Below, piece by piece: positions 31,207 to 40,421 of a stretch of 64,000 bases of DNA. The DNA is from Streptomyces sp. ITFR-16 (lineage in GTDB: Bacteria > Actinomycetota > Actinomycetes > Streptomycetales > Streptomycetaceae). Every line of letters starts with the position of its first letter. The first letter of the stretch is position 1. The DNA lies in the NCBI RefSeq assembly GCF_031844705.1, contig NZ_CP134609.1:3782001-3846000 (forward strand), written 5' to 3'. A program made the position numbers and the translations under genes. The notes beneath the pieces are model-generated. The model worked only from the letters and a program-made list of their open reading frames with translations. It ran no database searches and was not told the origin of the DNA.

Positions 31207-32499
31207 CTACGCCTCCGGTGTGCCGTCCGCCGTGATGCGGTGGAAGCCCAGGTACGGGGTCAGGGCGTCGGGGAGGAGGAGGGAGCCGTCTTCCTGTTGG
31301 GACTGTTCCAGGAGGGCGGCCAGGGTGCGGCCGATGGGGAGGCCGGAGCCGTTGAGGGTGGCGACGAGCTTGGGCTTGCCGTCCTCGCCCCGGGTGCGGA
31401 TGTTGGCGCGGCGGGCCTGGAACGTGCCGAAGTTGGAGATCGAGGAGATCTCGCGGTACGTGTCCTGGCTCGGGATCCAGACCTCGATGTCGTACGTGAG
31501 CCGGGCGGAGAAGCCCGTGTCGCCGGCCGCCAGCTTGACCACGCGGTAGGCGAGGCCAAGTTCCTTCAGGCAGGCCTCGGCGTGGGCCACCATCGTCTCC
31601 AGCGCGGCGTCCGCGGTCGCCGGGTCGACGATCTGGACCATCTCCACCTTGGAGAACTGGTGCTGGCGGATCAGGCCCCGGGTGTCCCGGCCGTACGAAC
31701 CCGCCTCGGAGCGGAAGCACGGGGTGTGCGCCGTGAGGGCCAGGGGCAGTTCGGCGGGCGGGATGATCTCGTCGGCGTACAGGTTCGTCAGCGGGACCTC
31801 GGCCGTGGGGATCAGGAAGAGCTCGCGGTCCGCGACGCCCGTCTTGAAGAGGTCTTCCTCGAACTTGGGGAGCTGGCCCGTCCCGGTCATCGTCTTGCGG
31901 GTGACCAGGTACGGGACCGCGTACTCGACGTACCCGTGCCGACGGGTGTGCAGGTCGAGGAAGAGCGTCGCCAGGGCGCGTTCCAGTGCGGCTCCCGCGC
32001 CCCGGGAGACCGCGAAGCGCGGGCCCGACAGCTTCGTCGCACGGGCGAAGTCGAGGATGCCCGTCGCCTCGCCCAGGTCGACGTGGTCCTTCGGCTCGAA
32101 GGAGAACACGGGCGGCGTGCCCACGCGCCTGACCTCGACCGCGTCCGCGTCGGTGGTGCCGTCCGGGGCCGTGTCGTCCGGCAGGTTCGGGATGCTGAGC
32201 AGGAGGTCGCGCAGCTGTTCCTGAACCTGCTCCTGACCGGCCTCGATCGCCCGGATCTCGTCCTTCAGCTCGCGGGCCCGCTCCTTCAGCTTGGAGATGT
32301 CACCGCCGGCCTTCGCCGTCTGCTGGACCTCGCCCGCCACCCGCTTGGACTCGGCCCGCAGCTCGTCGGCCGAGCGGATGTTCTGGTTGCGCCGGGACTG
32401 GAGGTCCTCCAGCGCGGACAGGTCCAGAGCGTAACCGCGACGAGCGAGCCGACGTACCGCTTCGGCACCCATGTCGATCAGGGCGCGGGCATCATGCAT
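31207..32499 (-). CDS. serS: Serine--tRNA ligase
   Basis: A 430-residue class II aminoacyl-tRNA synthetase that charges tRNA-Ser (and tRNA-Sec where present) in the cytoplasm. The N-terminal ~110 residues form the antiparallel coiled-coil arm that grips the long variable arm of tRNA-Ser (SRRNQNIRSADELRAESKRV ... IRAIEAGQEQVQEQLRDLL). The catalytic domain has motif 2 (TPCFRSEAGSYGRDTRGLIR), the serine-binding TAEVPL and motif 3 (NGSGLPIGRTLAALLEQ). The ATG at 32499 follows AAGAAGGA and starts MHDARALI. It appears intact, as expected for an essential gene. Confidence 0.97.
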   Translation of the reverse strand: MHDARALIDMGAEAVRRLARRGYALDLSALEDLQSRRNQNIRSADELRAESKRVAGEVQQTAKAGGDISKLKERARELKDEIRAIEAGQEQVQEQLRDLLLSIPNLPDDTAPDGTTDADAVEVRRVGTPPVFSFEPKDHVDLGEATGILDFARATKLSGPRFAVSRGAGAALERALATLFLDLHTRRHGYVEYAVPYLVTRKTMTGTGQLPKFEEDLFKTGVADRELFLIPTAEVPLTNLYADEIIPPAELPLALTAHTPCFRSEAGSYGRDTRGLIRQHQFSKVEMVQIVDPATADAALETMVAHAEACLKELGLAYRVVKLAAGDTGFSARLTYDIEVWIPSQDTYREISSISNFGTFQARRANIRTRGEDGKPKLVATLNGSGLPIGRTLAALLEQSQQEDGSLLLPDALTPYLGFHRITADGTPEA

Positions 32500-32655
32500 C
32501 AGGGAGATCCTTCTTGGTCCGGCGAGGTGGTGGGGCCGTGCGTTGCCGCGTGGGTCGGTGACATCGCGGGGTTGCGGGTGGTGGAAACGACGGTAGCAAT
32601 CCTCACGCCCCTTCCGATCCGGAATATTCGCCCCGTCCGCCCGGGGCACAGGGCT

Positions 32656-33349
32656 TCAGCGGTCTCCCACGAGCGCGAACGCGAAGGCCAGCCGGCGGTC
32701 CAGCCAGTCCGCCTTCACCCTGATCTCCTTGCTGCCCTCCGACACCATGACCACCGCCCCGTCCGCCGTCCACTCCAGCGTGCGCGGCTTCGACGGCTGG
32801 TCGCCGCCCTCCGCCGAGGTCCAGCACCGCCCCCACCACCCCGAGCGCGGCCTTCACGGCCACCCGGCCGGCGGCCTCCGCCGGGGAGCCGCCGGCCGCC
32901 CACTCATTGCGGCCGACGATCTCCGGGCGGCCCGGCTGGTCGATGCGCCAGGTGTGCCGGAAGGGGCGCCTGGGTGGGATCCGGCGCAGCGTGCCCACCA
33001 CCTCGCCCCGGCCGTCGCGCACCACGTGGTGCCGCTCCCCGTCCGTCTCCCGGGCGGCTTCGACGTAGCAGAGCAGGCGTCGCGCCTCCGGGTCCTCGTA
33101 CAGGGTGAGTGCGGGGGCGGAGGGGCCGGGGGACGGGGTGCCTGCGGAGGCGAAGTACGCGCACGGGGCGTTGATCCGGTGGTCGCGGCCGCCCTTGGGG
33201 ACGCGTACCGCGCGCTGCCCCCAGCCTATCGCCTTGCGCTTGGGCGTCGCGGGGCGTTCCACGTCGCTGATGAGGAACCTGCGGACGTCCGGCCACGCCA
33301 CCTGCTCCACCGGTGGCTCCTGCGGCCTCCTGCTCCTGCCGAACGCCAT
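32656..33349 (-). pseudogene. Conserved Streptomyces protein with single-base frameshift
   Basis: From an ATG at 33349 (AGAGGGGGGA upstream) the protein reads MAFGRSRRPQEPPVEQVAWP, AIGWGQRAVRVPKGG and HTWRIDQPGRPEIVGRNEWA to AVLDLGGG. Near 32812, in a run of GGCGG units, natural-looking sequence moves to the next frame: DQPSKPRTLEWTADGAVVMV, KEIRVKADWLDRRLAFAFAL and the stop at 32656. One extra base explains it. The protein would have ~231 residues. The function is unknown; it resembles proteins of the LURP-one/scramblase-like shape only loosely. A sequencing error is as likely as a real mutation. Confidence 0.65.
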
Positions 33350-33590
33350 GGCCGGTCCCCCCTCTTGTCGTGCCGTCCGCTCGCGGCAGGGTACGTCCTG
33401 GGGCGGGCGGCCTGACGGGCCGTCCGGGGCGGATCCGTGCAGGGCACATCCGGACTTCACGATTCCTTCACGTGTACTCCATTCGAGCGCTACCGTTCTC
33501 CTCGTGTACAGCGGGTCGCGCTGTGTCACGGAACAACTTGCTGCCGTTGCCTGGGCGGGACCCGACGCGGCCGCGCGTCTGGGGGACCGC

Positions 33591-35648
33591 ATGCGTGAGA
33601 TGACCAAGGGCGCCAACGTCGGGCTTGCGGAACTGAGCGACGATGCCGGATCGGTCGTCGCCAGTCTGAGCTGGAGCAGTACCGCCGGGGACGGCGACGC
33701 GGATGTGTCCGTACTGCTGCTGGACAGCGGCGGCAAGGTCCGCAGCGACGCCGACTTCTTCTACTACAACAACCCCGCCGCGGCCGACGGCAGCGTGCAG
33801 CTGCTCGGCAAGACGCCCACGGACAGCGGCAGCGAGGACCGCATCAGCCTCGATCTGACCGCCGTGCCCGCCGACGTCGAGCGCCTCGTGGTGGCCGCGA
33901 GCCGGTACGGCGGCTCCCGCTTCGGTGAGCTCGACGACCTCCGGATGACCGTCGCCGACCGCTCCGGCGAGGTCCTGCTCGGGTTCTCCATCGCCGATGC
34001 CTCGGTCGAGAGCGCGTTCATCTTCGGTGAGCTGTACCGGCGCGGTACGGAGTGGAAGTACCGGGCCATCGGCCAGGGATACGAGACCGGCCTCGCGGGC
34101 CTCGCCACCGACTTCGGTATCGATGTCGACGACGAGGGAGAGGGGGAGGGGGAGAGCGAGGGGGAGATCCCCGGCGTCGTTGTCGAGGCGGGCGCCGCTC
34201 CCGTTCCCGTCCCCGCGCAGGCCGTTCCCGAGACGCCCGCCGCCGGGGCCGCCGCACCCGCCCGGCGCGCCCGGCGGCCCCGGACCGTCAAGAAGAAGGT
34301 GACGCTCCCGGCCGTCGAGAAGAAGTCGCTCGCCGAGAACGACGCGTGGCGGGCCGCCCGGCTGTTCCCCGCGCCGACGCTCAAGAGCGACCGGGAGCGG
34401 GAGGTGCGGGCGACCTCCGTCCTGCTGTCGGTCATGGCGCAGGTGCCGGAGTTCGGGCGCCGGCTGACGGCAGGCTTCGGGGCCCCGGCCGGGCGCATGC
34501 AGACCTTCACCGAGGTCTCACTGCCGCACGGCGACACCCCCAAGCGGCCGGACGGGGTGATCCGGGTGGAGCGGGCCGGGAAGCTGTGGACCGCGCTCGT
34601 CGAGACGAAGACGAACGGGAACGGGCTGAAGTCCGAGCAGGTCCAGAACTACATGGACATCGCCGCCCGCCGGGGCTACGAGGCCGTGATCACGCTCTCC
34701 AACGACGTCGCGCTGGAGGGCAGTCCGCTCGTCAAGGTCAAGGCCGACGGGCGGCGCAAGCACAAGGTCGCCCTGCGGCACCTCTCCTGGGCCGAGGTGG
34801 CCCACCAGGCGCACATGCTGATCCGGCACGAGGGGGTCGGCAACGCCGCCCACGCCTGGCTGCTCCAGGAGCTGGTGCACTACCTCCAGCACGAGAACTC
34901 CGGCTGCCACGGCTTCCAGAACATGGGCCCCTCCTGGGTTCCCGTGCGCAACGGCATCGACACGGAGACCCTCAGCCAGGGCGACCCGCGCGCCGTCGAG
35001 GTCGTCGAGAGCTGGGAGCGGCTGATCCGGCAGGTCTGTCTGCGGCTCGGCGGTGAGCTGGGCCAGAAGGCGCTGCCCGTCCAGCGCACCCCGCGCGGCA
35101 CCACACCCCGCGCACGGCGGGAGGCGCTCGCCGACCGGCTCTGCGAGGAGGGGCGGCTCGCCGCGGAACTCCGGGTCGACGGCTCCCCCGGCATCATCAC
35201 GATCGTCGCCGACCTGCGCACCGGGAAGCTGCGCACCTCGGTGGAGATCCCCGTGCCGGAGGGCGCGTACCCGCTGACCTCGGCCAAGCGGCTGATGCGG
35301 CAGCTGGCGGAGGCTCCCGCCGATCTCCATGTCGAGACGCTCGTCGAGGGGCACAGCGGCCCGCGCGGCACCCTGGAGCGGCTGCGTCCCGAACCGGGCG
35401 ACGTGCTGCCCCGGGACGGCAGCCCCATCACCGGGTTCCGGCTCTCCCTCTTCAAGGGCATGGGCGCCTCGCGCGGCAACGCCGATTCCGGCTTCATCCG
35501 CAGTGTCGACGACGCCGTGGGGCGGTTCCACACCCATGTCATCGCCTGTCTGCCGCAGGGCGACCGCCGCCCGGTGCGGCGGTCCGTGGCGCCGGAGCGG
35601 GATGCGGAGCCGGTGGCCTCGCGGGCGCCCGCGCCGGTGAACGCCTGA
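33591..35648 (+). CDS. TerD-domain protein fused to a PD-(D/E)xK-like nuclease domain
   Basis: A 685-residue protein with two parts. Residues ~5-190 form a TerD calcium-binding stress domain (NVGLAELSDDAGSVVASLSW, DADVSVLLLDSGGKVRSDAD, IADASVESAFIFGELYRRG, WKYRAIGQGYETGLAGLATD). After an acidic, Pro-rich linker the second part contains KRPDGVIRVE and WTALVETKTNGNGLKSEQVQ, a D-x(n)-ExK arrangement typical of restriction-type nucleases, then a helical region and a C-terminal domain. An ATG at 33600 is the other possible start; 33591 has GGGGGA close by. TerD proteins respond to tellurite, oxidative stress and phage; the nuclease activity is inference. Confidence 0.8.
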   Translation: MREMTKGANVGLAELSDDAGSVVASLSWSSTAGDGDADVSVLLLDSGGKVRSDADFFYYNNPAAADGSVQLLGKTPTDSGSEDRISLDLTAVPADVERLVVAASRYGGSRFGELDDLRMTVADRSGEVLLGFSIADASVESAFIFGELYRRGTEWKYRAIGQGYETGLAGLATDFGIDVDDEGEGEGESEGEIPGVVVEAGAAPVPVPAQAVPETPAAGAAAPARRARRPRTVKKKVTLPAVEKKSLAENDAWRAARLFPAPTLKSDREREVRATSVLLSVMAQVPEFGRRLTAGFGAPAGRMQTFTEVSLPHGDTPKRPDGVIRVERAGKLWTALVETKTNGNGLKSEQVQNYMDIAARRGYEAVITLSNDVALEGSPLVKVKADGRRKHKVALRHLSWAEVAHQAHMLIRHEGVGNAAHAWLLQELVHYLQHENSGCHGFQNMGPSWVPVRNGIDTETLSQGDPRAVEVVESWERLIRQVCLRLGGELGQKALPVQRTPRGTTPRARREALADRLCEEGRLAAELRVDGSPGIITIVADLRTGKLRTSVEIPVPEGAYPLTSAKRLMRQLAEAPADLHVETLVEGHSGPRGTLERLRPEPGDVLPRDGSPITGFRLSLFKGMGASRGNADSGFIRSVDDAVGRFHTHVIACLPQGDRRPVRRSVAPERDAEPVASRAPAPVNA

Positions 35649-35830
35649 GCACGACCCGTACGCCCAGCACGACCCGCACCTCGTACGCCCGACGCGCCTC
35701 GGCCGTTGCGGGACATCTTGCGGTCTCCGGAAGATTTCTTCGGCGCGATGTCGAGAACCCCCGCCCCGCTCCGACGTCCCCTGTGAGAGCCGCCCGCACG
35801 GGGCGGCCGGGACACCGAGGGAGCGGAATC

Positions 35831-36244
35831 ATGAAGTACCTGGTGATGGTGCAGGGCTCGCAGACCGACTACGAGGCCATGCGTGGCAAGGGCAGCGAGG
35901 GCAATCCGGGCTGGAGCGAGGCGGATGTGCAGGCCATGTTCGCGTTCATGGGCGCGGTGAACGACGATCTCGCCGAGAGCGGTGAGTTCATCAGCGGGTA
36001 CGGGCTGGCCGAGCCCGCCCGTACCCGGTTCGTGCACACCGGCGAGGACGGCCGGCCGGTGATCACCGACGGGCCCTACGGTGAGACCAAGGAGCTGCTC
36101 GCCGGGTTCTGGGTGCTCGAATGCGAGAGCCTGGAGCGGGTCACGGAGATCGCCGCGCGCATCGCGACCTGCCCGGCGCCCGCCGGTGCGCCCGTCCGGC
36201 CGGTCGCCATCCGGCCCATCGACGGCGGCGGAGGCGATGTGTGA
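35831..36244 (+). CDS. YCII-related (DGPF) protein paired with an ECF42 sigma factor
   Basis: A 137-residue protein starting MKYLVMVQGSQTDYEAM and containing the DGPYGETKELLAGFWVLE block that defines the DGPF/YCII family. It has a small ferredoxin-like alpha/beta fold. Members are encoded immediately upstream of ECF42 sigma factors, as here (11 bp apart), and are thought to be their effectors or targets, perhaps in response to antibiotics or toxic compounds. The catalytic role is unknown. The ATG at 35831 follows GGGAGCGG. Confidence 0.88.
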   Translation: MKYLVMVQGSQTDYEAMRGKGSEGNPGWSEADVQAMFAFMGAVNDDLAESGEFISGYGLAEPARTRFVHTGEDGRPVITDGPYGETKELLAGFWVLECESLERVTEIAARIATCPAPAGAPVRPVAIRPIDGGGGDV

Positions 36245-36254
36245 GAGGGGACGC

Positions 36255-37511
36255 GTGACCCGTACGACCGAGGTCGAGGACCTGCTGCGGCTGCACGCCC
36301 CGCAGGTCCTCGGCGCGCTGGTACGCCGGTACGGGCACTTCGATCCGGCCGAGGACGCGGTGCAGGAGGCCCTGATCGCCGCCGCCCGGCAGTGGCCGGT
36401 GCAGGGGGTGCCGGACAATCCGCGCGGCTGGCTGATCCGGGTGGCCTCCCGGCGGCTCGTGGACCGGCTGCGCGGCGACGACGCCCGGCGCGCCCGCGAG
36501 GAGGCGGCGGCGCTCACGCCCCGGGACGCCTTCACCGCGCCGCCGCCCGACGAAGCCGCGCCGGGCGGGGACCGGGCGCCGTCCGAGGACGACACGCTCA
36601 CCCTGCTCTTCCTGTGCTGCCACCCCGAGCTGGCCCCGGCCGCGCAGATCGCGCTCACGCTGCGGGCGGTCGGCGGGCTGACCACGGCCGAGATCGCCCG
36701 CGCCCATCTGGTGCCCGAGGCGACGATGGCGCAGCGGATCAGCCGGGCGAAGCGGAAAGTGCGGGGGACCGCCTTCGTCCAGCCCGGGCCCGCCGACCGG
36801 GACGCGCGGCTGCGTGCCGTGCTCCAGGTGCTCTACCTGATCTTCAACGAGGGCTACACCGCCACCTCCGGCCAGGCCCTGCACCGCGCGGGGCCGGCCC
36901 GGGAGGCGATCCGGCTGACCCGTTCGGTGCGCCGGCTGCTGCCCCGGGACGGCGCGGTGACCGGGCTCCTGGCGCTGATGCTGCTCACCGACGCCCGCAC
37001 CCCCGCCCGCACCGGGCCGCACGGCGAGCTGATCCCGCTCGACGAACAGGACCGGGACCTGTGGGACCGGAGCGCCGTCGCCGAGGGGACCGCCCTGGTC
37101 GAGGAGGCGCTCGGCGAGGGCCCCGCCGGGCCCTACCAGGTGCAGGCGGCCATCGCGGCGCTGCACGACGAGGCGGACCGCGCCGAGGACACCGACTGGC
37201 CGCAGATCCTGGCGCTCTACGACGAGCTCCTGCGGATCGCGCCCGAGCCCATGGCCGCACTGGGCCGGGCCGTCGCCGTCGCCATGGTCCACGGGCCGCG
37301 TGCCGGGCTCGCCGAGGCCGACACGCTCGCGGACCGGCTGGCGGGCCACTACCGGCTGGCCGCCGTCCGCGCCCATCTGCTGGAACGGGCCGGGGACACC
37401 GAGGCCGCCCGCGCCGCCTACCGCGCGGCGGCCGCCGCGACCCTGAGCATCCCGGAGGCCCGCTATCTGCACGGCCGCGCGGACCGCCTCGACGGGGGCA
37501 CCGGCGGCTGA
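36255..37511 (+). CDS. ECF42-type RNA polymerase sigma factor
   Basis: A 418-residue sigma factor. Region 2 (LRLHAPQVLGALVRRYGHFD, PRGWLIRVASRRLVDRLRGD) and region 4 (LRAVGGLTTAEIARAHLVPE, MAQRISRAKRKVRG) lie in the first ~180 residues. A C-terminal extension of ~230 residues follows with TPR-like helices and the conserved YLIFNEGYTA motif; the extension defines ECF42 and is needed for activity in studied members. It lies 11 bp after the DGPF protein in the same operon, starting at a GTG at 36255 behind GAGAGGGG. No anti-sigma gene is nearby, as usual for the group. Confidence 0.92.
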   Translation: MTRTTEVEDLLRLHAPQVLGALVRRYGHFDPAEDAVQEALIAAARQWPVQGVPDNPRGWLIRVASRRLVDRLRGDDARRAREEAAALTPRDAFTAPPPDEAAPGGDRAPSEDDTLTLLFLCCHPELAPAAQIALTLRAVGGLTTAEIARAHLVPEATMAQRISRAKRKVRGTAFVQPGPADRDARLRAVLQVLYLIFNEGYTATSGQALHRAGPAREAIRLTRSVRRLLPRDGAVTGLLALMLLTDARTPARTGPHGELIPLDEQDRDLWDRSAVAEGTALVEEALGEGPAGPYQVQAAIAALHDEADRAEDTDWPQILALYDELLRIAPEPMAALGRAVAVAMVHGPRAGLAEADTLADRLAGHYRLAAVRAHLLERAGDTEAARAAYRAAAAATLSIPEARYLHGRADRLDGGTGG

Positions 37512-37589
37512 CGGCCCCCGTACGCACCCCGATGTCACACTCCTGCCCCGGCAGCGCTCTCAGGGTGGGACCGCGACAGGAGGCACCAG

Positions 37590-38522
37590 ATGTCCGAGCA
37601 AGGCCCCGGCACCGGCACCGGCCCCACCACCGAGGTGTTCGTCGTCCACCGCGAACTGCTGTTCTCGCTCGTCTACAACATGCTCGGCAGCGTCTCCGAC
37701 ACCGAGGACGTCCTCCAGGAGACGTGGCTCGCCTGGACGGCCAGGAACGAGGCGCCCGGCGCCGACCGGATCGAGAGCCCGCGCGCCTACCTCGTACGGA
37801 TCGCCGTGAACAAGGCGATCTCCCGGCGGGACGCCATCAGCCGCCGCCGGGAGACCTATGTCGGTACATGGCTGCCGGAACCGCTCGTCGCCGGCGCCGA
37901 GACCCCGCCGCCGCCCGCCGACGAGACCGCCGAGCGGGCGGAGCGCTCGGAGTCCGTGTCGATGGCGATGCTGGTCGTGCTGGAGACCCTGACGCCGCTG
38001 GAGCGTGCGGTCTTCGTCCTGCACGAGGTCTTCGGCTACGCGCACACCGAGACGGCGGAGATCCTGGGCCGCAGCGCCGCCGCCGTCCGCCAGCTCGCCC
38101 ACCGCGCCCGCGAGCACGTCCAGGCCCGCCGGCCCCGCTACCGCCCCGATCCGCTGCTCCACCGGCAGGTGACGGAACACTTCCTGGCCGCCGTGTTCGG
38201 CGGGGACATGGCCGCCCTGATGCGCCTCCTCGCCCCCGACGTCACGCTGTGGGCCGACGGCGGCGGCAAGACGCGGGCCGCGAGCCCGCGCACGGTGCAC
38301 GGCCGCGACAACGTCGCCCGGCTCCTGATCAACCGCGCCGCCCACCGCGACGGCCTGGAGGTCTCCTACCGGCAGGTCAACGGCGATCCCGCCGCAGTGC
38401 TGTTCAGCGGCGACACCCCGTTCGCCGTGATGGTCCTCGACCTGACGCCGGACGGCGAACAGGTCAGCGACATCTACAACGTCGCCAACCCTGACAAACT
38501 GCCGCGCCCCGGCCGGACGTGA
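37590..38522 (+). CDS. ECF41-type sigma factor (SigJ-like)
   Basis: A 310-residue sigma factor with region 2 (LLFSLVYNMLGSVSDTEDVL, WLAWTARNE) and region 4 (LTPLERAVFVLHEVFGYAHT, GRSAAAVRQLAHRAREH). A SnoaL-like C-terminal domain follows; its motifs DGGGK (ADGGGKTRAA) and NPDKL (YNVANPDKLPR) are the conserved signatures of ECF41, where the extension acts as a built-in anti-sigma and activator. The ATG at 37590 follows CAGGAGG. It is 78 bp after the ECF42 gene, on the same strand. The usual ECF41 partner (a carboxymuconolactone decarboxylase or oxidoreductase) is not adjacent. Confidence 0.92.
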   Translation: MSEQGPGTGTGPTTEVFVVHRELLFSLVYNMLGSVSDTEDVLQETWLAWTARNEAPGADRIESPRAYLVRIAVNKAISRRDAISRRRETYVGTWLPEPLVAGAETPPPPADETAERAERSESVSMAMLVVLETLTPLERAVFVLHEVFGYAHTETAEILGRSAAAVRQLAHRAREHVQARRPRYRPDPLLHRQVTEHFLAAVFGGDMAALMRLLAPDVTLWADGGGKTRAASPRTVHGRDNVARLLINRAAHRDGLEVSYRQVNGDPAAVLFSGDTPFAVMVLDLTPDGEQVSDIYNVANPDKLPRPGRT

Positions 38523-38610
38523 GCGCCCGACACCGGCAAACGGCTGCAAACCGCTCACCCGGCCGTGGTTGTGCTGGCCGTGGCACCCCCGGCTCGCGAT
38601 GATCGGGGCC

Positions 38611-39231
38611 ATGACCAAGAGCGACGAAGGCCGAGACCTCACCCTCCGGATCGCCCAGCAGCCGGAGGCGGACGCGCTTCTCGCCCGCAGCCCGCTCGCC
38701 GCCCTGGTGGGCATGCTGCTGGATCAGCAGGTGCCGATGGAGTGGGCCTTCTCCGGCCCGTACACCCTGGCGCGGCGGATGGGCGGGGACGATCTGGACG
38801 CCCATGAGATCGCCTCGTACGACCCCGAGGCGTTCACCGCCCTGTTCACCGACAAACCCGCGCTGCACCGCTACCCGGGCTCGATGGCCAAGCGGGTGCA
38901 GCAGCTGTGCCAGTACCTGGTGGCGCAGTACGACGGCGACGCGAGCGCGGTATGGCGCGACGCCGCCACCGGGGCCGAGCTGCGCAAACGGCTGAACGCC
39001 CTGCCCGGGTTCGGTACGCAGAAGGCGCAGATCTTCCTGGCGCTGCTGGGCAAGCAGTTCGGCGTCCGGCCGCCGGGCTGGCGGGAGGCGGCGGGCTCGT
39101 ACGGCGAGGCGGGCTCGCACCGCTCGGTCGCCGACATCACCGGGCCCGAGTCGCTCGCCGAGGTGCGCGCGTACAAGCAGGAGGCCAAGGCCGCCGCGAA
39201 GGGCGCCAAGGCGGCGGCCAAGGGGAAGTGA
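38611..39231 (+). CDS. HhH-GPD-type base-excision repair protein
   Basis: A 206-residue protein with the helix-hairpin-helix and Gly/Pro region LNALPGFGTQKAQIFLALLG (~120-140), the DNA-binding element of the HhH-GPD glycosylases. The first half (LAALVGMLLDQQVPMEWAFS) is the conserved helical core. The catalytic Lys/Asp of endonuclease III or AlkA is not clearly present, so it may be a divergent member. The C-terminal tail is a Lys/Ala repeat (KQEAKAAAKGAKAAAKGK) likely to add DNA affinity. The ATG at 38611 is the first in the frame with a sensible distance to the core. It is a single gene. Confidence 0.8.
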   Translation: MTKSDEGRDLTLRIAQQPEADALLARSPLAALVGMLLDQQVPMEWAFSGPYTLARRMGGDDLDAHEIASYDPEAFTALFTDKPALHRYPGSMAKRVQQLCQYLVAQYDGDASAVWRDAATGAELRKRLNALPGFGTQKAQIFLALLGKQFGVRPPGWREAAGSYGEAGSHRSVADITGPESLAEVRAYKQEAKAAAKGAKAAAKGK

Positions 39232-39375
39232 GCCGGCTCGCCGTCCACAGCCTGTGCGCAACATCCGTGCGGCGCGGCCCCAATTCCGGAATGCACGCCT
39301 ATATGCCGTCGCCACCGGCACCGCAGTCCCACCCCATGGCTGCGCCCGGAGGCTCTTGACCGGTAGGCTTTCCGT

Positions 39376-39672
39376 GTGATCTTCAAGCGCATCGGAAATG
39401 GGCGGCCTTATCCCGACCACGGCCGGGAAAGCACCCGGCAGTGGGCGGATGTCGCGCCGCGCCCGGTCCGCCTCGACCAGCTCGTCACCACCAAGGGCCA
39501 GCTGGACCTCGAAACCCTCCTCGCCGAGGACTCCACGTTCTACGGCGACCTGTTCGCGCACGTCGTGAAGTGGCAGGGCGACCTCTATCTGGAGGACGGG
39601 CTGCACCGCGCGGTCCGCGCCGCGCTCCAGCAGCGCCAGGTGCTGCACGCCCGCGTGCTCGAACTCGGCTGA
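39376..39672 (+). CDS. Small protein with a ParB-like DGLHR motif
   Basis: A 98-residue protein, highly conserved in Streptomyces as I recall, often annotated as a VapB-family antitoxin. The visible motif LYLEDGLHRAVRAALQQ resembles the DGxHR box of the ParB/sulfiredoxin-like fold (VVVDGHHR-x-AA), and VRLDQLVTTKGQLDLETLLA is compatible with the preceding part of that fold. No toxin lies beside it, so the antitoxin name is doubtful. The GTG at 39376 follows a TAGGCT hexamer by four bases, suggesting a leaderless transcript. Function unknown. Confidence 0.7.
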   Translation: MIFKRIGNGRPYPDHGRESTRQWADVAPRPVRLDQLVTTKGQLDLETLLAEDSTFYGDLFAHVVKWQGDLYLEDGLHRAVRAALQQRQVLHARVLELG

Positions 39673-39796
39673 GACGCCGCGCACAGGGCCCGACACGGCC
39701 TCCGGCGGGGGGCGTTCGGGTGCTTTACCACCCGGACGGGTGCGATCCGCCGATCATTAAATAGGCATCATCACCGGGTCGCACTACGCTGCGCCC

Positions 39797-40414
39797 ATGA
39801 GCATGCTCACTCCCCCCGGCATGGGCGGAAAGTACCGCATCACGGGTGACAAGTACCCACGTATGCGACGCCCCCGCCGCCGCGGCAAACTCGTCCTCAC
39901 GGCCATCGCCTCCGTGGTCGCCCTCGGGCTGGCCGGCTGGGGCACGCTGCAGCTCATCGACGTCTTCACGGGCGGTGACAAGAAGGCCAGTGCCGCCGAC
40001 CGCGCGGACTGCCCGTCCGCGAAGCCGTCCGCGCCCGCGAAGGTGCTGCCGAAGCCCGCGAAGATCACGGTCAACGTCTACAACGCGACGCCGCGCAGCG
40101 GTCTCGCCAAGGCGGCCGCCGACGAGCTGAAGAAGCGCGGCTTCACGATCGGCAAGGTGGGCAACGCCACCGCCGCGTACGACAAGAAGGTCCCGGGGAC
40201 CGGGCTGCTGCTGGGGGCCCCGGCCGCCGTCAACGGCACGTTCCCCGTGCTCGGCACCCAGCTGCCGGGGGCCGCGACGAAGACCGACGCCCGCAAGAGC
40301 GCGGAGGTCGATCTGATCATCGGCACGAAGTTCAGGGCGTTCAGCAAGCCGAAGGCAGCCGCCGACGCCCTGACCGCGCTGACCGCGCCGGCCCCGGCAC
40401 CGTCCTCCTGCTGA
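39797..40414 (+). CDS. Membrane-anchored LytR_C-domain protein
   Basis: A 205-residue protein. A basic N-terminus (MRRPRRRGKL) precedes one membrane helix (VLTAIASVVALGLAGWGTLQLI), a charged linker and a LytR_C domain (ITVNVYNATPRSGLAKAAAD, ELKKRGFTIGKVGNATAAY, VDLIIGTKFRAF). LytR_C is the C-terminal module of cell-wall LCP proteins, here without the LCP catalytic domain, so the protein probably binds a cell-envelope ligand outside the membrane. A TACGCT hexamer lies just before the ATG at 39797. It converges with upp across a hairpin. Confidence 0.85.
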   Translation: MSMLTPPGMGGKYRITGDKYPRMRRPRRRGKLVLTAIASVVALGLAGWGTLQLIDVFTGGDKKASAADRADCPSAKPSAPAKVLPKPAKITVNVYNATPRSGLAKAAADELKKRGFTIGKVGNATAAYDKKVPGTGLLLGAPAAVNGTFPVLGTQLPGAATKTDARKSAEVDLIIGTKFRAFSKPKAAADALTALTAPAPAPSSC

Positions 40415-40421
40415 AGTCCTG

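Noticed and set aside
36392..38494. A 700-codon plus-strand reading over the two ECF genes
   Set aside because: Arg/Gly/Pro-rich shadow; the sigma-factor frames carry all conserved regions.
39376..39672. A type II antitoxin of a toxin-antitoxin pair
   Set aside because: No toxin-like gene on either side and no ribbon-helix-helix pattern; the ParB-like box is the only motif.
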